This document shows positions 1 through 6,253 of a stretch of DNA of 8,140 bases, piece after piece; the first letter of the stretch is position 1, and each line of letters opens with the position of its first letter. The DNA is taken from contig DNJM01000010.1 of assembly GCA_003489085.1 (NCBI GenBank), positions 667 to 8,806 on the forward strand. The letters are read 5' to 3'. A program made the position numbers and the translations under genes. Below the pieces are notes generated by a model that made no database searches, was not told where the DNA came from, and worked only from the letters and a program-made list of their open reading frames with translations. The stretch is from Lachnospiraceae bacterium. Its GTDB lineage: Bacteria; Bacillota; Clostridia; Lachnospirales; Lachnospiraceae.

Positions 1-45
1 GCGCAGTACGAGAGACTGTTTATTCCCAAGACATGGCACGGTTGA
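1..45 (+). CDS. C-terminal end of a dGTPase-like (HD-domain) protein, partial
   Basis: Reading from base 1 gives the peptide AQYERLFIPKTWHG followed by TGA at 43-45. Only 14 residues are visible, so there is no domain to inspect. The ending resembles my recollection of the C-termini of deoxyguanosinetriphosphate triphosphohydrolase-like proteins of Clostridia, which end near a 'LFIPKxW' motif. That gene commonly sits directly upstream of dnaG in these bacteria. The stop lies 22 bases before the dnaG start, which fits the same operon. The identity rests on a short tail plus gene order, so it is tentative; that this is the end of a coding region is more secure than its name. Confidence 0.5.
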   Translation, partial: AQYERLFIPKTWHG

Positions 46-67
46 AGAACCTGCGGGGTACAGTAAC

Positions 68-1843
68 ATGCGTTATTCAGAAGAACTGATCGAGGAGATC
101 AGAGCGAAAAATGATATTGTGGAAGTGATTTCCGGCTATGTGCGTATGCAGAGGAAGGGGAGCAGCTATTTCGGGTTATGCCCGTTCCACAATGAGAAAT
201 CCCCCTCCTTTTCCGTCTCGCCCGGAAAGCAGATGTACTATTGCTTTGGCTGCGGTGCAGGTGGGAATGTATTTACATTTCTGATGGAATACGAGCATTA
301 TACATTTGTAGAGGCATTAAAGGCACTGGCAGAACGGGCCGGAGTAGATCTTCCGGAAATAGAGTATTCCCGGGAGGCCAGGGCAAAGGCAGATCTGAAG
401 TCAAAGCTTCTGGAAATCAATAAACTGGCTGCAAAATTCTATTATGCGCAGCTGAAAACGGAGCAGGGAGCGCAGGGATATCGTTATCTGAAGAACCGTG
501 GTCTGTCCGATGAGATCATTACCCAGTTCGGTCTTGGGTATGCAGGAAAATACAATAATGAGCTGTACCGCTATCTGAAGCTGAAAGGATATTCCGATCA
601 GCTGATTCAGCAGGCGGGACTGATTAATATTGATGAGAAAAACGGAGCTTATGATAAATTCTGGAATCGGGTCATGTTTCCGATCATGGATGCCAATAAT
701 AAGGTCATCGGATTTGGCGGCCGTGTCATGGGAGATGCAAAACCGAAGTATCTGAACTCACCGGAGACGCCGGTTTTTGATAAGAGCCGGAATCTGTATG
801 GACTGCATCGGGCCAGAATATCGAAGAAGCCCTATTTTATTCTGTGCGAAGGATATATGGATGTGATATCGCTGCACCAGGCTGGTTTTACCAATGCGGT
901 AGCTTCTCTTGGCACAGCTCTGACAGCGGGACATGCTCAACTGATCCGCAGATATGTCAGTGAGGTGTATCTGACCTATGACAGTGACGAAGCCGGAACC
1001 AGAGCGGCACTGCGGGCGGCACCGATTCTGAAGGAGGCCGGAATTACGGCCCGGGTCATCCGGATGGAACCGTATAAGGATCCGGATGAATTCATTAAAA
1101 ATCTGGGTGCAGAGGCATTTGAGGAGCGGATTGGAAAGGCAAGAAACAGCTTTCTTTTCTCTCTGGAAATGCTGGAGAAGAATTATGATATGCGGACACC
1201 GGAGGGAAAGACAGAATTTTTAAAGGAGGCTGCCAGAAGACTGGGAACCTTTGAAGAGGAGATCGAGCGGAATAACTATATCGAAGCGGTGGCAGATACC
1301 TACCATACCGGTTATGAGGAACTGAAAAAGCTGGTGGCCCGGATGGCGGTACAAAGCGGTCTGGCAGCGCCGGCAAAGCGTCCGATGAAGGCAGCCGGAA
1401 GAGAACAGCCGAAGGAGGATGGCGTGCGCGTTTCCCAGAAGCTGCTTTTGACATGGCTGATTGAGGATGACAGTCTGTTCGAGCAGATCCGGAAGTATAT
1501 TTCACCGGAAGATTTTACTACGGAGCTTTATCATACGGTAGCGGAAATGCTGTTTGCCCAGTATGAAAGCAAAGAGGTGAATCCGGCCCGGATTATGAAT
1601 CATTTTACAGACGAAGAAGAGCACCGGGAGGTTGCCGGGCTGTTCCACACCCGGTTAAAAGAGATTCATACCAGGGAAGAACAGGAGAAGGCACTGAAAG
1701 AGACAATCATCCGTGTAAAGAAGAACCGTATCGATTATGCAGCCCGGCAGCTGGATCCGACAGATATGAAGGGTCTGCAGAGACTGGTGGAAGAAAAGAG
1801 GGCGTTGCAGGACCTCACAAAACTGCATATTTCTATTAATTAA
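68..1843 (+). CDS. dnaG: DNA primase DnaG
   Basis: DnaG makes the short RNA primers for replication, working with the replicative helicase at the fork. The 591-residue protein has the full bacterial layout. The N-terminal CHC2 zinc-binding domain has C38, H41, C59 and C62. The RNA polymerase-basic region includes 'GFGGRV' near residue 215 and 'KPKYLNSPETPVF' near 225-237. The Toprim catalytic fold has the glutamate in EGYMDV (261-266), the DxD pair in YDSDEAG (304-310) and acidic residues in KDPDEF (337-342). A linker around 430-450 leads to an alpha-helical C-terminal domain (about 455-591) expected to bind the helicase. Length is normal for Firmicutes. The ATG at 68 gives the usual family N-terminus; the ribosome binding site is poor (GGGG at 55-58), so translation may partly depend on coupling to the upstream gene. 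It is followed by rpoD, the classic macromolecular-synthesis pairing. Confidence 0.97.
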   Translation: MRYSEELIEEIRAKNDIVEVISGYVRMQRKGSSYFGLCPFHNEKSPSFSVSPGKQMYYCFGCGAGGNVFTFLMEYEHYTFVEALKALAERAGVDLPEIEYSREARAKADLKSKLLEINKLAAKFYYAQLKTEQGAQGYRYLKNRGLSDEIITQFGLGYAGKYNNELYRYLKLKGYSDQLIQQAGLINIDEKNGAYDKFWNRVMFPIMDANNKVIGFGGRVMGDAKPKYLNSPETPVFDKSRNLYGLHRARISKKPYFILCEGYMDVISLHQAGFTNAVASLGTALTAGHAQLIRRYVSEVYLTYDSDEAGTRAALRAAPILKEAGITARVIRMEPYKDPDEFIKNLGAEAFEERIGKARNSFLFSLEMLEKNYDMRTPEGKTEFLKEAARRLGTFEEEIERNNYIEAVADTYHTGYEELKKLVARMAVQSGLAAPAKRPMKAAGREQPKEDGVRVSQKLLLTWLIEDDSLFEQIRKYISPEDFTTELYHTVAEMLFAQYESKEVNPARIMNHFTDEEEHREVAGLFHTRLKEIHTREEQEKALKETIIRVKKNRIDYAARQLDPTDMKGLQRLVEEKRALQDLTKLHISIN

Positions 1844-1860
1844 GGATAAAATATAAACAG

Positions 1861-1888
1861 GCATTTTGCGGGGAATCCGGTAAAATGC
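1861..1888 (+). other. RNA hairpin between dnaG and rpoD, abutting the rpoD ribosome binding site
   Basis: GCATTTT (1861-1867) pairs perfectly with AAAATGC (1882-1888). Inside it CGG (1869-1871) pairs with CCG (1877-1879), leaving a GGAAT loop and a small asymmetric bulge. The 3' arm ends at the base before the rpoD Shine-Dalgarno sequence. There is no U-run after it, so it does not look like an intrinsic terminator. It could mark a processing site, help expose or limit the ribosome binding site, or be incidental. Confidence 0.5.
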
Positions 1889-1895
1889 GGAGAGG
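1889..1895 (+). promoter_or_regulatory. Shine-Dalgarno site that decides the rpoD start
   Basis: GGAGAGG lies directly against the ATG at 1896 (no spacing) but 9 bases before the in-frame ATG at 1905. The latter is the usable distance, so the start at 1905 is favoured over the one at 1896. Confidence 0.7.
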
Positions 1896-1904
1896 ATGGA
1901 CTAC

Positions 1905-3023
1905 ATGGAAGAAAATGCTGTAAAACTGCAGGAAAAATTGAAAGAGCTTGTGGCACTCGGCAAAAAAAAGAAAGGGATTCTGGAGCAGCAGGAAGTGAAG
2001 GATTTCTTCGCGGATATGGAGCTTACGCCGGATCAGATGGAGAAGGTAGTAGAGTATCTGGAAGCGAAGAACATTGATGTGCTCCGAATCGGCGGCGAGG
2101 AAGTGGATCTGGAAGTGGAGGATCTGGATATGGTACTCTCCGAAGAAGAGGATGTGGACATGGAAAAGATCGATCTGTCTGTGCCGGAGGGCGTCAGCAT
2201 CGAGGATCCGGTGCGGATGTATCTGAAGGAGATTGGCAAGGTTCCGCTTCTGAGCGCGGAAGAAGAGATCGAACTGGCAAAAAGAATGGCAGACGGCGAT
2301 GAAGAGGCGAAAAAGAAGCTGGCAGAAGCCAATCTGCGTCTGGTTGTCAGCATTGCGAAGAGGTATGTCGGACGTGGTATGCTTTTTCTGGATCTGATCC
2401 AGGAAGGAAATCTGGGACTGATCAAAGCGGTAGAAAAGTTTGATTATAATAAAGGTTTCAAGTTCAGTACCTACGCAACCTGGTGGATCCGTCAGGCGAT
2501 CACCAGAGCAATTGCGGATCAGGCAAGAACCATCCGGATTCCGGTGCATATGGTAGAAACGATTAACAAGCTGATCCGTGTATCCAGACAGCTGCTGCAG
2601 GAGCTGGGACGTGAACCAACGCCGGAGGAGATTGCAGAGGAGCTGGATATGCCGGTGGAGCGTGTCCGTGAGATCCTGAAGATTTCCCAGGAGCCGGTAT
2701 CCCTGGAGACCCCGATTGGAGAAGAAGAGGACAGCCATCTGGGCGATTTCATCCAGGATGATAATGTTCCGGTGCCGGCAGAAGCGGCAGCCGCTACGCT
2801 GTTAAAGGAACAGCTTGGGGAAGTACTGGATACCCTGACAGAGAGAGAGCAGAAGGTGCTGCGTCTGCGGTTCGGTATGAACGACGGACGCGCCAGAACC
2901 CTGGAAGAGGTCGGAAAGGAATTTGATGTCACACGAGAGAGAATCCGGCAGATTGAGGCTAAGGCGCTCAGAAAGCTCCGCCATCCAAGCCGCAGCCGGA
3001 AACTGCGTGACTATCTGGATTAA
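1905..3023 (+). CDS. rpoD: Principal RNA polymerase sigma factor (sigma-70/SigA)
   Basis: This is the housekeeping sigma factor, which directs RNA polymerase to -35/-10 promoters. From the ATG at 1905 it has 372 residues, close to the length of B. subtilis SigA. Residue numbers here use this start. Region 1.1 covers about 1-65, followed by an acidic linker (about 66-91). Region 1.2 contains EDPVRMYLKEIGKVPLL (100-116). Region 2 runs about 138-210 with the core-binding and -10 recognition segments, including FLDLIQEGNLGLIKAVEKF and STYATWWIRQAI. Region 3 follows, and region 4 (about 308-372) has the helix-turn-helix TLEEVGKEFDVTRERIRQIE for -35 contact. The long non-conserved insert of proteobacterial RpoD is absent. 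An in-frame ATG at 1896 would add three residues, but its ribosome binding site would have no spacing. The gene follows dnaG by 61 bases and precedes trmK by 3. Confidence 0.97.
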   Translation: MEENAVKLQEKLKELVALGKKKKGILEQQEVKDFFADMELTPDQMEKVVEYLEAKNIDVLRIGGEEVDLEVEDLDMVLSEEEDVDMEKIDLSVPEGVSIEDPVRMYLKEIGKVPLLSAEEEIELAKRMADGDEEAKKKLAEANLRLVVSIAKRYVGRGMLFLDLIQEGNLGLIKAVEKFDYNKGFKFSTYATWWIRQAITRAIADQARTIRIPVHMVETINKLIRVSRQLLQELGREPTPEEIAEELDMPVERVREILKISQEPVSLETPIGEEEDSHLGDFIQDDNVPVPAEAAAATLLKEQLGEVLDTLTEREQKVLRLRFGMNDGRARTLEEVGKEFDVTRERIRQIEAKALRKLRHPSRSRKLRDYLD

Positions 3024-3026
3024 GCC

Positions 3027-3731
3027 ATGGAATTGTCAAAGAGATTAGCTGCGGTGGCAGGACTGGTATCCGCAGGAAGAACAGCAGCCGATATCGGCAC
3101 GGACCATGGCTATATCCCGATTTATCTCGTAGAAAGCGGAATCTGTCCGAAGGCATTTGCCATGGATGTACGTAAGGGACCGCTGGAACGGGCAAGGGAG
3201 CACATTACCGGTCATGGACTTGGTAATTACATAGAAACGAGACTGTCAGACGGGCTGAGCGCATTGACGCCGGGGGAAGCTGACTGTATGATTGCCGCCG
3301 GAATGGGCGGCAATCTTATCATTCGGATACTGGAGGAAGGGCGGGAAGCTCTTTCACAGATGGAAGAATGCATCCTGCAGCCGCAGTCTGAGATTACAAA
3401 GGTAAGAGCGTATCTGGAAACAAATGGCTATGTATCTGTCCGGGAGGATATGGTATATGAGGATGGGAAATATTATCCGATGATGAAGATGCAGAAAGCT
3501 TCCGGTGCGGTAAAGGCCTATACAGAAATGGAATACCGATATGGGCGGCTTCTGCTGGAGCAGAAGCATCCGGTACTGAAGGAGTTTCTGGAGCGGGAAG
3601 TGGCCGGGAAGGAAAAGATACTGAGAGACCTTGCAGGACGTCCGGGCAGCCGAATCCGGGAGAGGGAAGAAGAGCTGCGTGCAGAGCTTTTGCTTGCACA
3701 GGAGGCTTATGCGCAGGTAACGGAAGAATAG
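3027..3731 (+). CDS. trmK: tRNA (adenine(22)-N(1))-methyltransferase TrmK
   Basis: TrmK uses S-adenosylmethionine to methylate N1 of adenine 22 in the D-loop region of certain bacterial tRNAs; the family is typical of Firmicutes (YqfN in B. subtilis). The 234-residue protein opens with LSKRLAAVAGLV. The SAM-binding glycine-rich motif is ADIGTDHGYIPIYL (21-34), the acidic motif II region is AMDVRKGPLERA (45-56), and the family motif AAGMGGNLI is at 90-98. LQPQ (117-120) follows the last core strand. The C-terminal part (about 165-234) is charged and helical, as expected for the family's coiled-coil tail. The start is only 3 bases after the rpoD stop and has no clear Shine-Dalgarno sequence, so translation is probably coupled to rpoD termination. 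Its place behind rpoD and before a Nif3-family gene matches the conserved Firmicutes order. Confidence 0.93.
   Translation: MELSKRLAAVAGLVSAGRTAADIGTDHGYIPIYLVESGICPKAFAMDVRKGPLERAREHITGHGLGNYIETRLSDGLSALTPGEADCMIAAGMGGNLIIRILEEGREALSQMEECILQPQSEITKVRAYLETNGYVSVREDMVYEDGKYYPMMKMQKASGAVKAYTEMEYRYGRLLLEQKHPVLKEFLEREVAGKEKILRDLAGRPGSRIREREEELRAELLLAQEAYAQVTEE
3291..3314 (+). repeat. Perfect 9-bp inverted repeat inside trmK
   Basis: ATTGCCGCC (3291-3299) and GGCGGCAAT (3306-3314) form a GC-rich stem with a 6-base loop. It encodes the conserved IAAGMGGN stretch, so protein constraint may explain much of it. No U-run follows. Confidence 0.5.
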
Positions 3732-3776
3732 CAGATGGAAGATTGGATGACCGGAGGACAGAAGGAGTGACAGGAG

Positions 3777-4553
3777 ATGAATTGTAAAGATATCATGAAA
3801 CGGATCGAGGAGGCATTTCCTCCCCAGGCAGCATGCAGCTGGGACAATGTGGGAATGCTTGCCGGACGCATGGAAAAGGAAGTAAAGAAGGTGTATCTGG
3901 CGCTGGATGCCACAGATGAAGTCGTCCGTCAGGCAATCGAAGCAGGTGCCGATCTGCTGGTGACGCATCATCCACTGATCTTTTCCCCGTTGAAAAATGT
4001 CACAGATGGGCATTTTATCGGGAGACGCCTCGTAACATTAATACAGAGCGACATATCCTATTATGCGATGCATACGAATTATGATGTGATGCGGATGGCG
4101 TCCCTGGCGGCAGAGAAGCTGGGACTGCAGAATATCAGAGTATTAAAAGAAAGTCCTCAGATGGAGAATAAGGGGATTGGTGCTGTGGGCGGGCTTGCGA
4201 AAGCCATGACGCTCAGGGAGTGCTGTGACCTTGTAAAGGAGACGTTCTCCCTGCCATCGGTGAAGCTGTTCGGTGACCCGGAAGAGATGGTAAGCTGCGC
4301 AGCGGTCGTGCCGGGATCCGGTAAAGGAGAGACGCAGGACGCACTGCTGAAAGGGGCGGAGGTTCTGATCACCGGCGATATCGATCACCATGAGGGAATT
4401 GATGCTGTGGCACAGGGAATTTCGATCATTGATGCCGGTCACTATGGGCTGGAACACATTTTTATAGAGGATATGAAGCATTTTTTTAACGCAAAATGTC
4501 CGGAAATAGTGGTTGAGACTGCTCCGATCCGGCATCCGTTTCAAATGATCTGA
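3777..4553 (+). CDS. Nif3-like dinuclear metal center protein (YbgI/YqfO family)
   Basis: This belongs to the widespread Nif3 family, whose members hold two metal ions in a toroidal assembly. Their biochemical role is not firmly settled, though GTP cyclohydrolase I type 2 is a common and doubtful database label. The 258-residue protein is the short form, similar in length to E. coli YbgI. It lacks the extra central PII-like domain of B. subtilis YqfO (about 370 residues). Visible signatures are SWDNVGML (21-28), THHPLIF (63-69) with adjacent histidines, HTNYDV (99-104) and GHYGLE (221-226), which supply the expected histidine, aspartate and glutamate metal ligands. TGDIDHHEGIDA (199-210) is also typical. 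AAGGAG at 3762-3767 gives 9-base spacing to the ATG. The 45-base gap after trmK and the 16-base gap to the kinase gene fit one operon. The trmK-nif3 pairing is conserved in Firmicutes. Confidence 0.92.
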   Translation: MNCKDIMKRIEEAFPPQAACSWDNVGMLAGRMEKEVKKVYLALDATDEVVRQAIEAGADLLVTHHPLIFSPLKNVTDGHFIGRRLVTLIQSDISYYAMHTNYDVMRMASLAAEKLGLQNIRVLKESPQMENKGIGAVGGLAKAMTLRECCDLVKETFSLPSVKLFGDPEEMVSCAAVVPGSGKGETQDALLKGAEVLITGDIDHHEGIDAVAQGISIIDAGHYGLEHIFIEDMKHFFNAKCPEIVVETAPIRHPFQMI

Positions 4554-4569
4554 GAAAAGAGGGATCCAT

Positions 4570-6249
4570 ATGGCGAAGAAAACGACGACACAATACTATA
4601 CCGTAACGATACAGGGGGTTCCGATGCAGTATGCGGCAGGGACGACTTATGAAACTATTGCGCAGGAGCATCAGAAGGAATATGCACATGATATTGTGCT
4701 GGCTTTTGTGAATGGGAAGCTGCAGGAGCTGAGAAAGTGCGTGGAGAAGGATTGCCGCCTGGAATTTGTTACTACAGCAGATCCGATTGGTCACACGACC
4801 TATCGGAGGAGTATGTCGCTTTTGCTGGTGAAGGCTGTGCACGATGTCGGAGGCCACGACAGGGTACGGAATGTAAGAATTCTTTTTTCTGTCAGTAAGG
4901 GATACTACTGTAAGATAGAAGGAGATGTGCAGGTGGATGCCGGTTTCCTGGAAGAGGTAGAAAAAAGGATGCGTGAGCTGGCAGAAAAATGCCTGCCAAT
5001 TGAAAAGCAGACCATTCATACGGATGAAGCAGTCGCCCTTTTTCATGAACTTGGCATGTATGATAAAGAAAGGCTGTTTCAGTATCGTCGTGTATCCAAG
5101 GTAAATGTCTACCGGATGAATGAGTTTGAAGACTATTATTATGGTTATATGGTGCCACATGCCGGATATCTGAAGTATTTTGCTCTGTATCCTTTTGACG
5201 AAGGCTTTGTGCTTCAGATGCCGGAAGCGTCTGCACCGGAAGTGGTGCCGGAATTTGAACCGCAGATGAAGCTGTTCCAGGTATTGAAGGAATCCACCCG
5301 CTGGGGAGATATGCAGCAGATTGAGAATGTTGGCTATCTGAACGATAAGGTAACCAGGGGCAACATGGCGGAAACGATTCTGGTACAGGAAGCGCTGCAG
5401 GAGAAGAAGATTGCGGAAATTGCGACCATGATAGCGGAACGTCCGCATGTGAAGTTTATCCTGATTGCCGGTCCGTCCTCGTCCGGGAAGACGACATTTG
5501 CAAGGCGGCTGTCGATTCAGCTTCGGGTAAATGGATTGGTACCGCATGCCATCGGTGTGGATGATTATTTTAAAAACCGGGAGGATTCACCGCGTGATGC
5601 AGACGGCAACTATAATTTTGAATGCCTGGAGGCAATCGATACGGAGCAGTTCAATGCGGATCTGGAAAAGATGCTGGCAGGAGAGGAGGTCAGTCTTCCG
5701 AGCTATAATTTTAAGACCGGAAAGCGGGAATACCGCGGCAATAAAATCCGGCTGGGAGACAGTGACGTACTGGTGATTGAAGGAATCCACTGCCTGAATG
5801 ATGCCCTGACCTATAAGCTTTCTTCCGAAAATAAGTTTAAAATCTATATCAGCGCATTGACGCAGCTGAATATTGATGAACATAACCGCATTCCATCTAC
5901 GGACGGCAGGCTGATCCGTCGGATTGTAAGGGATGCCAGAACAAGAGGGATCAATGCCAGACAGACGATTGCCATGTGGCCGACCGTACGAAGAGGCGAG
6001 GAGGAGAATATCTTTCCCTATCAGGAGAAGGCGGACGTGATGTTCAATTCGGCTCTGATCTATGAGTTTGCGGTATTGAAGCAGTATGCAGAACCGGCTC
6101 TTTTTGGTATTGATAAGGACTGCCCGGAATATGCAGAAGCCAAGAGGCTTCTGAAATTCCTGGACTATTTTGTAGGCTGCAGAAGTGAGCTGGTACCAAC
6201 GAATTCCCTTCTGCGGGAATTCATTGGTGGAAGCTGTTTTGAAATATAG
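4570..6249 (+). CDS. Nucleoside (uridine) kinase-like protein with N-terminal TGS and threonyl-tRNA synthetase-like domains
   Basis: This 559-residue fusion has two parts. Residues about 9-75 look like a TGS domain. About 76-215 resembles the second additional (editing) domain of threonyl-tRNA synthetase, including FLEEVEKRMRELAEK (127-141). The zinc-site pattern of real ThrRS is not intact: the HxxxH pair is replaced around RRSMSLLL (79-86), and the cysteine of the C..GPH motif appears as tyrosine in YMVPH (193-197), leaving only H197. The C-terminal part (about 290-559) is a uridine-kinase/phosphoribulokinase-type P-loop domain. It has the Walker A GPSSSGKTT (301-309), DDYF (331-334), a Walker B-like VLVIEGIHCLN (400-410) and RLIRRIVRDARTRG (447-460). 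The expected reaction is phosphate transfer from a nucleoside triphosphate to a nucleoside, but the true substrate is not readable. No signal peptide is seen, so it should be cytosolic. GAGGG at 4559-4563 lies 6 bases before the ATG. It is the last gene of the operon. Confidence 0.88.
   Translation: MAKKTTTQYYTVTIQGVPMQYAAGTTYETIAQEHQKEYAHDIVLAFVNGKLQELRKCVEKDCRLEFVTTADPIGHTTYRRSMSLLLVKAVHDVGGHDRVRNVRILFSVSKGYYCKIEGDVQVDAGFLEEVEKRMRELAEKCLPIEKQTIHTDEAVALFHELGMYDKERLFQYRRVSKVNVYRMNEFEDYYYGYMVPHAGYLKYFALYPFDEGFVLQMPEASAPEVVPEFEPQMKLFQVLKESTRWGDMQQIENVGYLNDKVTRGNMAETILVQEALQEKKIAEIATMIAERPHVKFILIAGPSSSGKTTFARRLSIQLRVNGLVPHAIGVDDYFKNREDSPRDADGNYNFECLEAIDTEQFNADLEKMLAGEEVSLPSYNFKTGKREYRGNKIRLGDSDVLVIEGIHCLNDALTYKLSSENKFKIYISALTQLNIDEHNRIPSTDGRLIRRIVRDARTRGINARQTIAMWPTVRRGEEENIFPYQEKADVMFNSALIYEFAVLKQYAEPALFGIDKDCPEYAEAKRLLKFLDYFVGCRSELVPTNSLLREFIGGSCFEI
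6195..6228. repeat. Long imperfect hairpin in the 3' end of the kinase gene, downstream of the transporter stop
   Basis: GAATTCCC (6201-6208) pairs perfectly with GGGAATTC (6215-6222) around a 6-base loop. After one C/A mismatch, ACCAA (6195-6199) pairs with TTGGT (6224-6228), giving 13 pairs. It encodes the PTNSLLREFIG part of the kinase C-terminus. For minus-strand transcripts it begins 26 bases past the transporter stop codon. No clean U-run follows on either strand, so it may act as an RNA 3'-end stabiliser or weak terminator, or be incidental. Confidence 0.45.
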
Positions 6250-6253
6250 AAAA

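Noticed and set aside
1805..1857. Possible internal promoter for rpoD at the end of dnaG (TTGCAG, then AT-rich TAAAAT and TATAAA stretches)
   Set aside because: No -35 and -10 pair with good matches and 16-18 bp spacing could be found; the AT-rich stretch alone is not enough.
1861..1888. Intrinsic terminator between dnaG and rpoD
   Set aside because: The hairpin is followed by GGAGAGG rather than a U-run, so it is better described as a junction hairpin.
2091..2172. Tandem-like repeats of GTGGATCTGG/GAGGATCTGG units in rpoD
   Set aside because: They encode the acidic linker after region 1.1 of the sigma factor, where low-complexity Glu/Asp sequence is normal.
1836..2738. 300-codon open frame on the minus strand across rpoD
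   Set aside because: It lies wholly opposite the certain sigma-factor gene, its product is rich in histidine, leucine and phenylalanine as expected from antisense of acidic helices, and no family is recognisable.
4486..5547. 353-codon open frame on the minus strand across the kinase gene
   Set aside because: It is antisense to a well-supported gene and its product has a shadow-like composition (rich in H, L, R, F) with no recognisable motif.
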